Position numbers and translations under genes: made by a program. Source: Bagarius yarrelli (taxonomy: Eukaryota > Chordata > Actinopteri > Siluriformes > Sisoridae). Taken from it: a DNA stretch of 64,000 nucleotides. Shown in pieces: positions 36,640 through 48,620 of the stretch. The notes under the pieces were generated by a model, which ran no database searches, was not told where the DNA came from, and saw nothing but the letters and a program-made list of their open reading frames with translations. The stretch spans positions 11,148,097-11,212,096 of the forward strand of contig VCAZ01000001.1 of assembly GCA_005784505.1 (NCBI GenBank), written 5' to 3'. How positions within the stretch are numbered: the first letter of the stretch is position 1; every line of letters starts with the position of its first letter.

Positions 36640-38100
36640 TGCAAGGTACAAGTACATAGCAACAAAATGCTGTATATCCAACATTATGATATAAGCTACA
36701 ATTAGTCATTGCTATTTTAATAAATCAATACAATAACTCAGATTATCACCATTTACTTTATAAATCATACTGAATATGTAAACCATGTCTCTGAGAGGAC
36801 ACACCCACTGAAATGCCTGGATTCATGTTCAACAGCGTGTAACTTACTGATAACTATTTTCCCACATGTTGCTGTCGCTGTTTTATCTCCTCCTCAGTGT
36901 GATGCAATACAGGCACACCATATACACCATTTTATTTATTTTTTTAACAGGTTCATTAAAGAAGGAAAAACATTGGTGGGTTTGTTTTGTGTGGTTGTGT
37001 AGCAACAAGCGGTAGGAGGAGCCTGGATATTTGAACAGCTGTGTCATATAATATAATTTCAATCTAAAGCAACTTGCTACTTAAAAAACCTTTCATTTAT
37101 GGACCTCAGAGCGGCTCAAGGGGCCACCATGAGACACTAAGAAACTGAAAATAGCAATTCTCCCAGGCCCTTAATTACAGAAGCAGAACTTTTCGAACAA
37201 GCTATTTCTAAGATGCCGCATGGTGCTGGTGGTGAGCAGTGCCTTGGTTCGCTGCTCTATATGGAGAGCCACACGAGGTTCACTCATAATTGGATTGTGT
37301 GCTCGAGCTGTTGACTGAAATAGAAATGCGCTGGGAGGTCCAAGTGATTGGAATCAAGACAGTTTCATCTGCGCAAAATGTCAGGGAAGGGCGGTACTCT
37401 GGGAAGGGGAATAAACAACTAAACGAAAAAGAACTAAATGGCAAACATGCGTGCATTTAGGCCAAAATTCCAGGTTCTACCTGCCTAATTGTTTTAAATT
37501 ACCTTTAACTTTAATATTGTCTTTCTGACTTTGTGATAAGGAGCAGAAAGGCAGAAAAGCAACATTCTCTACTTTCTTTCATCTCAATTCCCTTGACGCA
37601 TGTCTGAATAAAGCAGGCTGGTGAATCAAGTCACATTTAACTCTGTATCTCATACTGAGAGCGAGAGAGAGGGGGGGGGGGCAAATGAAAGGCACTGGAA
37701 GGCAAGATGACAGTCTCCGCAGGACACAAATTTCTCTGAGAGGAAGCAAGATAGGGGGCAGAAGCTTTTATAGCTTTCATGTCACAGATCATTTCCAGCC
37801 TATTCATAGAAAGTGACGGAATAGCTCTCGCAGCTCTCGCAGGCACCTATAGAAGATGGCTGCAATTGCAGAAAGCAAACAAGCTCCTAGATTCATTCTG
37901 CACACTTGCGGTGAGAGCAAACCAGGCAAAGCTAAACCTTTCACCTCTATATGTTTTTTTCTATGTTCTCACAGCATTTCCAAAATGAATACTTGTGCAA
38001 TAATATCACTATATCCATACATCCATAAAAGAAAAGAAGTACCATCCATGTCCACATTTACCTTTTACCATTTGTATTTTTATACCTAATCGAATCTAGT
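36640..38100. other. znf609: Intron 1 sequence without recognised genes
   Basis: It holds a G-run (37671-37681) after GAGAGAGA. No gene or element family was recognised. Confidence 0.45.
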
Positions 38101-38104
38101 TTCT

Positions 38105-38275
38105 GAATACTACATTACATTTACATTTTACAATTGACTCTAGTTGACTCAGATGGGGGTTAGGGGTATTTACTTAGGGGCCTAGTACTGAAAGCACAGT
38201 GATTCTGCAAGTAACCCTAACCCACGATCTTCCAATCAGCAGTTTTACACCCTAACCAGAGCTTCCACTTCCCTC
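38105..38275 (-). repeat. SINE family A, decayed inverted copy
   Basis: TACATTTACATTTTACAATT (tail), GGGGGTTAGGGGTATTTAC, CCACGATCTTCCAATCAGC and ACCCTAACCAGAGC mark the element in reverse. Confidence 0.75.
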
Positions 38276-38439
38276 ATTTAATGATGTAAAGCAATTTGCA
38301 ATTCACACAGCATTATAGTAAATCAGTAACTATGGTACTATAGTATAATAGTTACTAAAGTAGTTAGTTACTAGAGTATAATTATAGTAATTGATTTAGG
38401 TTATTAAATATGTATATTATTACGGTATTGACAGGTATT

Positions 38440-38530
38440 AGGGCTATGTAACAAGATCAATACAGATAACTATTGCAAGTTTTTTTCCCCCCAAAATAGT
38501 GCATCGATATTGTAACCTTTAGTAAAATAT
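38440..38530 (+). mobile_element. AGGGCTRTGTAA..ATCAATACAG transposon end, left
   Basis: TTAGGGCTATGTAACAAGAT then CAATACAGATAACTAT and TGCATCGATATTGTAAC. This end reappears in inverted orientation at about 41822-41900, so the two may be the termini of one nested element of about 3.45 kb. The 8-bp flanks match only 4 of 8, so the pairing is unproven. Confidence 0.55.
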
Positions 38531-38539
38531 TTACAGCAT

Positions 38540-38723
38540 AAATTTACAGCATTCGGCAGACGCCCTTATCCAGAGCGGCTAACATTTATCTCTTTTATAC
38601 AACTGAGCAATTAGGGGTTAAGGGACTTGCTCAGGGGCCCAGCAGTGTTGGCTTGGTGGAGCTGGGAAACGAACCCACATTCTTCGAGTTGGTAATCCAA
38701 CACCTTAACCATGAGCCACCCAT
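38540..38723 (-). repeat. tRNA-derived SINE, family A, nearly complete inverted copy
   Basis: It contains CATTCGGCAGACGCCCTTAT, CCAGAGCGGCTAACATTTAT, CAACTGAGCAATTAGGGGTT, GGGACTTGCTCAGGGGCCC, AACGAACCCACATTCTTC and CCAACACCTTAACCATGAGC in reverse family order. Confidence 0.88.
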
Positions 38724-38786
38724 GTTCTAAACTGATTTACATTTATAAATCCCTTTATTAAAATAATATATAATAGTGAATAAAAA

Positions 38787-39528
38787 TGAGGTTCTCTAGG
38801 GAGGAAAGTCTAATCTGGAAATTTGCCTCATTGTCATTAAATGAGATAAAGTGAGGTAGATTTCTGGCTAATTACTGATTGAGGCCAGAGTAGTGTAGGT
38901 CCTGGTTATTTACATGGTGCATCCGCTGAGCTTTAAGTGCTGACAGTTCCTTATGTTTGCTGATGTATAGAGATCGTTTTTGGAGCCTTGGAACAGTCGA
39001 AAGAACTAATTTCCTGGTATTTTATTTCTAGGTGGCCTCATTCGGACAACGACGTCCATCATTTCACGTCTGCGATGAAGCCTGTTAAATGGACCGAGTT
39101 GAAATGGATTTTGTGTGATTAGTGTGCCATTTACATTGTGCGCCAGTGCACTCCTTTAGTTGTCGCTGAAACATATCACGATATATTGCCTTGTGACCCA
39201 AATATCGCGATATGTATTGGCAAGGGCATATCGCGATACATGGGTCACATAGCAATATATCGTCATATATTGCAGTACAATACACATTGCAATACCTAAA
39301 AAATAAATATCAATAAATAAACAACTCATTCTATATTTACACGCTAGTTTCTGATAGAATGGCGACAACTACAGGAACGGAGAAAGAAGTCATTTTACGC
39401 ACACTGGTGCACAATGTAAATGACCGGGAAATCAATCAGTAATTAGCCAGAAATGCACCTCACTTTATCAAATTTAACGACGATGAGGCAAATTTCCAGA
39501 TAAGACTTTTTTTCTCTAGAGAACCTCA
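38787..39528. mobile_element. Inverted-repeat (foldback) element with a central ATCG hairpin
   Basis: Left arm 38787-38921 and right arm 39408-39528 are inverted copies: TGAGGTTCTCTAG, ATCTGGAAATTTGCCTCAT and TTTCTGGCTAATTACTGATT recur reversed. Inside, 39179-39214 and 39227-39262 form a 36-bp hairpin (32 of 36 paired) around a 12-nt loop. TTTACATTGTGC near 39130 is a further inverted match to the right arm. No transposase was found. It resembles a non-autonomous hAT-type element, but the class is inferred. Confidence 0.75.
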
Positions 39529-39529
39529 C

Positions 39530-41364
39530 ATTTGTGTGATGAATGATCCATTTATTCTTTTCTTGCTTAAAGGTAGTGTGTGCCTTGGGACTGGGATTCT
39601 GGGACGAATCTGGGATGTCTTTACCCTCATGTGGGCATGCATATGGAGCTCGGGAGACAAAAACAGATTGTGTGTTCTCAAATAACGCAGTAAAACTATT
39701 TAACTAGTATTTATGCAAAATAGACACAGCATACTTACCAAAATCTGATAAAAGCTGCAAAACTCAAGTGGGCAAAGTGACATTCATTCAAACTTTTCAC
39801 TGGCTGTGGATTCAGATGGCTGAACTGTTCACACTGTATATTTTAGGTTTGCAAAATATACTCACGAGCTTAATCAAGCATGCAATTATCCTAAATAGTT
39901 GCTTTTTCTTGGTTGGGATGGTTTAAATTACATGTGTTTACATTTGAAACCAGACCAGAGTAAGATTATTATGAAACGTGGTGGTGGTGGGGGGTGGGGC
40001 TGGGGTTTACTGCAGGAGAGGACATGCTTGGTCTAGAATGTCTAGGGTTGTAGGAGTGTAGGAGTGGAATTCCAAAAACGTACTACATTTCTACAGCATA
40101 CCAAAATCCAGGAAGTATTATACCATCACGACGTAACTTGGAGGCAAGGAATTTTAGTCCTGAACAACTTTTATCTAAAGCAACTTCTGCATGCTAAATT
40201 CCATTTGTCTTAAATTTTCCCAGGTCGACGTAACGGCTAGGAGGTGGTTGTCTTCCACTGCGAAACTGACGGATTTAATTGGTGTTTATTTAACTAAACT
40301 AAAATCTTTCCTAAATGAGTGTTTTCAAACTGTGGTCTGTAGTGGAAGCGCCACCCACTGACATCACAGTATCGCAGCAAGATTCTGAAGCGGTTCAGAG
40401 ACAGGATCTGGGCACAAGTCCAGCAAATGTTTGAATTTCCTGATTAGGCTTTGTCTCTGGAACCAGCCCAACCAGGATAAGCGGTATCCCTACTCTGTGA
40501 GGGAGTTATCACTACTCTGTGGCAGTAGGGTTTTTTTTTCCTAATAGATGTCCTAATGAAAAAAAGAGGAGTGCCTGAACCAAAATAAGCTGTTTAGACA
40601 AAGAATGCGTAATTGTTGTACACAACCTCATGAGACACGTTTTATCTACCTACAGGACAATCGTGCATTCTGGCAGAGAACCTGAAACAGATTGTTCCAC
40701 CACTTTTCTTGACAGCGAGGGAAGATTAAACAGTACCGCGGGTGTGGTGTGATACTTAAGAAACATTATGATACCATCAGTAGGTAAATTACGGTGAACA
40801 TTATTCAGGCCGTGTTTAAACCTGGCATTAATAAGTGCTGGGTGATGAGTTGACAAGTGGCCAGCACTAAGTGCAGGTGTGAACGGGTTCAAACGCATTT
40901 TGGATTACACAAAACCACGTTCGAATGTGATCTGGGAGGCATATGGCGGCAACACATTTGCAGCATGAACAAGGCTGAATCTCAATGAGCCCTGGACAAC
41001 ATCGAAGAGCCGGCTAATTGGATAAAACATTGCAAAAAAAAAAAAAAAAAAACCCACAAGAGGTCATTATAAAACACTTTGGAACCTGCTACAATGTGGA
41101 GTGCTTGGTAGGGAGTGAATAAATCCATTGTTAGAACATAAGAAGCAAAAGCATTTATGATTAATTTAGGGTTCAAGGATAAAAACATTTTAACCAAGTA
41201 AAGAATTCAACGATTTTATCTAAAAAGAAAAGATTGATACGTGTTATTTTCTTGTTACTTTTTTACACTTGAATGACTTGAAAGTATGAAAAATTTATTT
41301 AATGCAAAGGTCATTTTAATTATTTCAGTTTAAACAGCGTCACGCTGTTGCACAATGTCTATTT
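39530..41364. other. znf609: Intron 1 sequence without recognised genes
   Basis: No coding similarity was recognised. It contains a G-rich patch (39979-40008) and A-runs (41033-41052). It may be internal sequence of the proposed element spanning 38440-41900. Confidence 0.45.
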
Positions 41365-41495
41365 ATAGTGTTTGGCAAACGCTTACATTATGCCAGCTAT
41401 AACACTGTGCAGTTAAATGTTAAGAAACCAGCAGTGGTAGATTGTTGGTTCTGGGATTTAAACTCACAACCTCTTTATTCAGTAGTCAGAATAGT
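41365..41495 (-). repeat. SINE family A, decayed inverted copy
   Basis: TGTTTGGCAAACGCTTAC, AGCAGTGGTAGATTGTTGG and TTCTGGGATTTAAACTCAC identify it in reverse. Confidence 0.7.
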
Positions 41496-41599
41496 AGTAC
41501 AGTAAATATTACTCATCACTGCTTCAGGTGGTCAGAATACATTAAAAAAAAAAAACATACACAATTTGATCTAAACAATGTGACCTGATTCAGGACTGT

Positions 41600-41902
41600 A
41601 TATTGGCAAGGGCAGTACGATACGATACATGGTGACAATATATTGTCATGATATATACACTATATACAAGTTAAATTAAAAAATCTAAGCAACCTTATTT
41701 TTTTTCTGCAATGTTTGCTTCTGAGGCAATGGCTTTAACAACAAACTAAAGAAGGCGTCGTCGTTTGATACAGACTGAGGATTATATTTAATTAAAACCC
41801 CAAACTACTTCCTCCGTTACTAGAGATTAGAATATCGATACGCTATAAGGAAAAATATCACCATAGTTATTCTGTATTGATATTTTTACACAGCCCCAAC
41901 CT
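41600..41902 (-). mobile_element. ATCG/TATTGGCAAGGG element and inverted transposon end
   Basis: TATTGGCAAGGGCA at 41600 is the same motif as the loop region of the hairpin at 39215-39228. The right end (41822-41900) is the inverted match of 38440-38530 (ATACAGAATAACTAT; GGGGCTGTGTAAAAATATC when reversed). Confidence 0.55.
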
Positions 41903-41904
41903 GA

Positions 41905-42065
41905 TTCAAGCGGTTTGTCTGCAAAAGTGGGAAGCACACAAATGTCTCTATATCCTGTAGCATGAAGATATTTGGTTACGGAATGCTATGTTCCAGCATT
42001 ATAATGCCCCTGTGCACAAAGCGCAGTACAGCGGTACAGAACAGCATGTTTCAGTCGGAGTCTCT
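41905..42065 (+). pseudogene. Tc1/mariner transposase relic
   Basis: TTCCAGCATTATAATGCCCC followed by TGTGCACAAAGC translates as FQHYNAPVHKA. This is the Tc1-type catalytic block with the Asp replaced by Tyr, so the copy is inactive. Upstream AAGTGGGAAGCACACAAATG and CTGTAGCATGAAGATATTTG fit the same family. Confidence 0.65.
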
Positions 42066-42330
42066 ACAATGACTATGTGAGAGCTGGAGATGATAAACCT
42101 GCATTTAATAAGCTACAGATAGTCATAACAGATTTATTGGCACCCTCACCAAGGACATTTAGTTCTAAATGCTGATTACAGAGAATATCTAACTGTTCTC
42201 TGCTGAAGTGCACTGAAATACAAACCCTGAATGGAGCTGATCAGAGAGTGAAGCGACAGAGCGTGGAATACGATGGTAGAGGTGATTAATAGTTCGTATC
42301 CAGTCATGCATCGCAGAGACGCCTACACGC

Positions 42331-42460
42331 AAGGGGAAGTGGTAGCTCGGTGGCGATGGTGCCGGCCTGCTGACCAGAAGATCATGTGTTCAATTCTCCA
42401 CGCCACCAAGCTGTCTTAAAATCTGGACCCCCAAACCAAGGCCCTTATCCCTCCTCCCTC
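42331..42460 (+). repeat. SINE family A, 3'-truncated
   Basis: Head GGGGAAGTGGTAGCTCGGTG, GCCGGCCTGCTGACCAGAAG and body CACCAAGCTGTCTTAAAATC, ACCAAGGCCCTTATCCC; the tail is lost. Confidence 0.8.
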
Positions 42461-43555
42461 TCCCCATCGGAAAGGTTTATGGTAAGGGGCGACGTGTTTA
42501 TTGGTCCAAAAAGTGCAGAATAACCGAACACAAGAAAGATTCACAACCTGCATGTTGCATCATGTTTGCATTAGTTGATCTTTAAAAATCGGATGAAACT
42601 CTGTTTAGATCTGATTGCTTATTATGTCTGCAAATAAAATTCCCTTATTTTCCCATAAGCTGAGGATATTTCCAGTTAGTCTAGACTGTTTTCCTGTGTA
42701 TTGTTACATTTCCGGGCCAAGCATTTTCAAGCATAGGGAGGTTTCAGTCTCGAAAACCAAATCTGATTCATTCTTCTTTTTTACTTCAGACACATCTTGT
42801 CATCAGCAGATGTTTCTTGCATTTCAGCATGAAATTGTTTCTGGCAGATCAGGTCACGGCTGGCTCAGTGGTTGGGTTAGATCTTACTACAGCTGCTCCT
42901 GTAATCACATGGTCACTTGTTACTAAAAGAGATGAACGCTATAAAATCATGTGAGCAGGGGCAGAAATTACTCTGTGAAGTTGTAAAACAAAATAATAAG
43001 CCATTTTTTCGACTTTCCCAAGAATTCAAGCCAACACACAGACAATTACAAGGAAACCGTAGTGCAACACTGTTTACGATAGGAACTTAGCAAGAATAGA
43101 GGTCCATAGAGGTGGAGCCATGTCCTTTTTTTTTGGATCTCAAACCCTTGTGGGAAAAAAAGCATATGGGATATAAAAAGGTTCACTTACTGAAAGAGTG
43201 TTTTTAAGTCGACTGTATGGTTACTGACACCCTGCCAAAAACCATAGCGCTGATTGTTTTATCTCTACGGCTTTACTGGGTGGTTATGTACAGCAAGATG
43301 GCGTGTTGACTAAAGTCCACCGGTTTCCGACTGAATGAATGCGTCTGTGCTGAATGATCAGTGAAATGGAGGAGTAATAGTGCATGTTTAAACAGATTAG
43401 AAGCAAGGCACTCCGTTCGGGGGATGGGGTGCAGCTGGATGGAGGATTTGTTAACGGTTTTGGATTATAGTTAGATTTCAGGTCCCAACAGACAAGTCAG
43501 TTCCTGTTCCTACTCATCTCTCTGTCTGTCTGTCCCTTCCCCCCATTCTAATTTA

Positions 43556-43715
43556 AGGCGTTTGGCAGATTCCCATATCCAGAGTGACTTACATTTCCTC
43601 TTTATACATCTGAGCAATTGGCTGTAAGGGCCTTGCTCAGGGGCCCAAAAGTGGAAGCTTGGTAGTGCTGGGAATCAAACCACGATCTTCCAATCACCAG
43701 TCCAACACCTTAATC
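43556..43715 (-). repeat. tRNA-derived SINE, family A, inverted
   Basis: AAGGCGTTTGGCAGATTCCC, ATCCAGAGTGACTTACATTT, GGGCCTTGCTCAGGGGCCC, GGTAGTGCTGGGAATCAAAC and CCAGTCCAACACCTTA are in reverse family order. Confidence 0.85.
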
Positions 43716-43719
43716 TTAT

Positions 43720-43985
43720 TTTGTCTCCCTGTCTTTCCTTTATTTAATCTGTCTATCTCCATCACTGCATGTCCGTCTTTCTCAATCGAATTGTCTGTCT
43801 GTGAGTCTTTTTTAATTGGCTGGTCTATCTGTCTCACTCAGGCTTTCTGTGTATATTTCTGTCTGTCTTTATGTCTGTCCATTTGTGTAGATCTGGGTAC
43901 GTCAGCCTCTGGCTTTGTCTTTTTCCTGTTTGCCTGTCTGTCTGTGTGTCACTTTATCTCTTGCATTCACTTTGTCAGTCCACCA
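43720..43985 (+). repeat. Degenerate (TCTG)n/(TGTC)n region
   Basis: Repeated but interrupted TCTGTCTG/TGTCTTTC words over about 260 bp look like an old tetranucleotide microsatellite. Confidence 0.7.
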
Positions 43986-44859
43986 TTTTTTGTTGAACCC
44001 ATGTATTAGTCTTAGATGACATGTGCTAGTGTTTAAGCTGCTTCTACAAAAATATCATCTGCATTAATATCAACACATCAGAAATGTGAAAACCGCCGAG
44101 GCTGTGATGTATGAATATAACACACAACTTGACACCATTTAGACACCATTGGAGCGTTTAACCCTGCTTTCAATAAGTGGTAGCTTACTGAACTTTAAGA
44201 ATCTACCCTTTTAAACCTAAGGCTCAAAAACCATGGAGTTGTTTTATGGTCACAGACGACTTATGAATTGAATTTTTAAGAGTAGTCAAGAGCAACTGAC
44301 CCTCAGCCCTACTAGGACTAGTTTCATCGAACAAGCACAAGTTCATACACCCTTCTTCCAAGCTGGCCCATCCTCCAACACCAGATGTTATTGAAGGGAA
44401 GACATTAAGAGCTGATCGAGCAGGAAAAGCCTGACATTTACTAGTCAGATCACACGCAGGAAAAGAGAGAGACAGCTAGAGACAGAGAGCGAGAGACACA
44501 GAAAGAGAAAGGGAGACTCGGAGGTCAAATTCCTGCAGATGACCAGATGCTGCTGTCTCCCATTGCTCAGGGTCTACAGCAGAACCTGGACCTGCTACAG
44601 CAGTATTGTCAAACCTGAGTCCTGACAGTTAACCTTAACAATACCATTATTATTAAGTAATAAATATTTAAGTCCCCAAAAATCCAGACGTTAGAGAAAC
44701 AAATCACATAGAAAAATAGAAAACTATCACACCTCAACAAATTATAGCACAGACTGGAACACACACGCAAGCACAGAGTAAAATGCAGCGCCCGTCCAGC
44801 CCTAAATCGGCAGTACACTGTAGCGGATTACCCGATAACAGAGACTGATCCCCAACACA

Positions 44860-45170
44860 GATCCACACTGATGCGGTACACACTTAGAGCTCACACACTG
44901 GCTATAGAGAAGCACCGCTATAAGGCATCATGGCTCCCAGCAGATCAGAGGATGTGTGTCCACACTGCAACACCAACGCTGTGGAGACATCGCTGCACGT
45001 TCTAACTGAGCGTCCAAAATATCACTTATGACAAATATACTTAAATAAATTTAAATTAATCCAAACCTGCCCCACACTCACAAATTGCCCCTTCTGCTGA
45101 GGGAAAGGACGGTCAGCTGTGTTCTAGCAGGACGGTACGTCTCTGCATATCACAAAACTGATAGACAGTC
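44860..45170 (+). pseudogene. Non-LTR retrotransposon ORF C-terminal relic
   Basis: One frame near 44877-44945 reads LRAHTLAIEKHRYKASWL. After a frame change, about 44950-45030 reads CPHCNTNAVETSLHVL, a Cys/His knuckle. Then comes LPFLLREG around 45087-45110. That order (IE..RY, CxxC..E.HxL, LP(Y/F)LL) is typical of the C-terminus of fish non-LTR ORFs. Frame shifts and stops make it non-functional. The clade was not determined. Confidence 0.6.
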
Positions 45171-45179
45171 AGTAACACA

Positions 45180-48100
45180 CGCACACACCTGAATACAAAC
45201 ATATAGACATTCATGCCCGCACACACACACACACACACACCCAAATACACACCCAACCCTGTTTGTCTCCTATACTTTTTGCCATGTTTTTAACCTATAA
45301 TGTGTCCATTAATACGCATTTGTGGTCATGGCAATGAAGCCTCTGGAATTAAATTGAAATAAATAGAGGATGGGAGACAAAGAGAGACAGAATAAATGTG
45401 TGTGGGGAAAAAAACAAAAACAAAACAGCAACCAATACTCAAATGCGGCTGCTGGTGAAATTTGGTGCCCCTGAGATCGACCACAAACAAACCAAACCCC
45501 CTACTTTCAGTTTCGAATGAGGATGACGCATTATTTACGCAGTCATGCATAACTAAATAGCACAAGTGTCGTTTCAGCCCAGAATTTAATCAAAGAATTA
45601 AAGTGCATTGGTGTACTTAAAGTGTACTCGGGTTCAGTGTGTTCTCTAATTCGCACTCAAACATTCCCTATCGATTGGTATCTAAACGAGAGCCTGAGGT
45701 GATATTAGTAAAATAATAACCAGAGTGCTACCTTTAATACCGAAAGAGAAGAATCACATTGTGTTTTTTTGTGTCCCTTACTTAGCTGCGTCTGTAAAAA
45801 ACCGAAAAAGATCAAACACACGGTTTTAGAAAAATGATCCACGGTGAAGCCTGGCAATGTTACAACCCCAAAAGCGAATAACTTTCCTACAAGAGTGTAA
45901 AATCCCATCAGAGCAGTTCCTTTTCTTTTTTTTTTTACAATGACATTTTGCACACTGTTATGAATCATGCATAACAAGTCATACTTTTCTGGGTTAGGGA
46001 ATGTGTGCAGAATATTGAGTTATTGTTTCGAGAAATATTTACAACCGCTATAAGCCACCTGTCACAGTGTGTGTCTACGGAATTAAAGTCAAAAAATGTC
46101 TGTTGGACAATTGTCCACTCATTACATTTTTTACTTTAACTAGCGTTCTTTAATGAACAACACATTTTCCTAACCTTTTTTTTTAACAGACAGGATTTGT
46201 AGGGACGAACCATAACGAGTTTTAGTTCTTACTACAGAAACAACGATTACCTTAAAATGTCAATTCTAACGTTAATTCTGACTCCTGATTCCAGACAACG
46301 CTGTTTATACGCACCCTAAACATTGTAATCTGACTCACGTGCGTATCAACAGATTATTTGGGATCAGATCCACACTGCCTTCGTTGAATCTCTTTGAAAT
46401 CATCATTAGATTGAGCTCAAACGGATCAATTGGAGGTTTTCAGTTAGATTACTTTGGGATTACATGGTTGCCTAGAAACACTTAATAATGTCTCTGAATA
46501 AGCTCATTAACCTACAGTCGGTCTAATCGCCAGAGCAGCGCTGTAACAAAAGCCGTACTAAGACCTTCTTAAAATAAACACTCATTTTTCTTTGTTTTAT
46601 TTCGATCACATCAGGTCAAATACCTGGCTGCTGCATACAACAGGGAGAGGAAATTTAAGGTCAAAAACAGTCTGGAACGTGGCAAAAAATTTGCGTCAAT
46701 AGTAAAAAACGTGTTATTTTAACAAGGCTTACAAGTATGAAGCTCAAAATCTGACCAAATTACTTGAAATTGAATCGTGAAAATGTGATCTATTAAATCG
46801 TAATTTAACAGAACGGATTATTATGTGGTATTTGAAATAGTTTGGAACATTTAACGTGTGCAAAATTTAACGATAAATTTCTTACAAACATCATTTTGTT
46901 CGCAGTAAATACCCCGTTTTTACACATAAAGATTCAAGTTTTCAAGGTGAAAAATTTCTGAACATTAAAGAGGTCAGAGGTCACCCAAAGGAAAGAGTAC
47001 ATAATCTCAAATAGAGGATTTTGCTATTAACATGGACGAAAGATATTCCTAAACATTGATGGATTAATATTTATTTGTTAGGTTAGTGTTCCCAGTTGAA
47101 AGGGATGTGGATTTCATGTGCATATGTGGTGTGAGCAACATTTTAGAAACTCATGGAGGAAAATGTGGCCACCATAACACAAACTTTAAATAGACTCTTT
47201 AAAGCAATGACCTTAACCCGCTACACCACGGCGCCGGCCAGGCACAGTATTTTTAAGAACCTGACGTTCATTATTTACAAAACTGGTGGCAATGGATTTT
47301 AACGCATTCACCACCAATGCAAGTCGAGGCTTTCTAACATGGCTCCAGTCAAGTGTGTTTTCTGGAAGCCTCTTTTTTCTCTCCACATGAAATTGTACTA
47401 ATGCCATAGCCTGCGATGTTCTCTACTGAGAAATTTGAGCTAATGATAGACAATTAATGCAGTCAGATGTGCAGAAGCTGGCCCGGGTTTTAATTAAGCA
47501 GGTAACAGCTAAGTGGGTCTTTTTTCTGCTATAGTTGAGAGCAATTTTCTTTAGATTCTGGTTGGGTAGCTTTTGTAAAAAGCTTCTAAAGCTGAGACAT
47601 TAAATATGGACCTGTATTTCCAGCAGGCCGTTGTGTTACAGCAATGTGTTAAAGTAAAGAGCAGTTAGTGACAGTATACACCAGCATCAGGCTTATTTTT
47701 TTTTATATATACTTTAATAAACGGCAGAAATTGTTTGTAGGCTGCATTAAAACAGTGGATCGGCTGTTTTGAATTGTGGTCGCATGTAGCGAGAACATCA
47801 AGTGAGACTGAAGTCACAACCAGAATGCAAAGTAAATCGGGGAAGAGAAACTATGATCGAATTATTAAACACAGGCTAGACAGACCGGTGAAAAGTCAGG
47901 AGCCGAGCTACAGCTTTTTTTACTAGGGAAATACACACCAGAGGCAAAAAAACCCCAAAAGTTACACTCATTTTAGTTAGTTAGCCGATAATTAAAAGTG
48001 CATTTCTTTGTACTGTCTCAGACACTTGTTGTTTAATATAGAAGTAGACATACAGGGCTTTACACATTTGTAGTTTTCACTATAAGCATTAGGTATTTTT

Positions 48101-48450
48101 ACCTAGAGTCAATATGTTCCAATAAAAACAAAAAAACAGAAATATTTTTCCACACAGTTATCTAGATCTTTGAAGCACATGGTGAGAACATCTAAGATTT
48201 AAAGGGAGTTCAATGTTTAAACCAATAAACTTCAGTGTAAAGTTCGTCTCTGACTGCAAGCTGACAGTTTCGCTGAAAAATGTTATATTAGACTAGCTTA
48301 TTTTATTCATTTAAACGGAAAGAAATGTCTTATAAGTTTATTTCTGCCAGCAGAATGGGATGCTGAATGAACCAGGGTATAAAAAAAATATTAAAAACTT
48401 CAAAAGATGAGGTTAAGGCAGGACATGGTAAAACATGCCTGAACTGAATT
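45180..48450. other. znf609: Intron 1 sequence without recognised genes
   Basis: A (CA)n microsatellite lies at 45221-45241. No gene, RNA gene or confident repeat copy was seen. Confidence 0.45.
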
Positions 48451-48452
48451 TA

Positions 48453-48620
48453 TTGGGGAAGTGGTAGCACAGTGGTTAAGGTGCTGGACTGCTAATTGGA
48501 AGATCGGGGTTCGATTCCGAGCAAGACCCCCAACCCCTAATTGCCCAGATGTATAAAAGAGATGAATGAAAGTTGCTCTGGTTAAAGGTGTCTGCCAAAT
48601 ACTGTAAAAATGTAAATGAA
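48453..48620 (+). repeat. tRNA-derived SINE, family A, best-preserved promoter boxes
   Basis: A-box-like TAGCACAGTGG and a perfect B box GGTTCGATTCC, then CCCCAACCCCTAATTGCCCA, GTTGCTCTGGTTAAAGGTG, TCTGCCAAATACTG and terminal ATGTAAATG. The central CCACTGTTGGGCC block is deleted. Confidence 0.9.

Noticed and set aside
48453..48525. tRNA-like sequences with A and B boxes (also at 50567, 56098 and 63500)
   Set aside because: They are heads of SINEs with a shared non-tRNA body and tail, and do not fold as a complete tRNA with acceptor stem.
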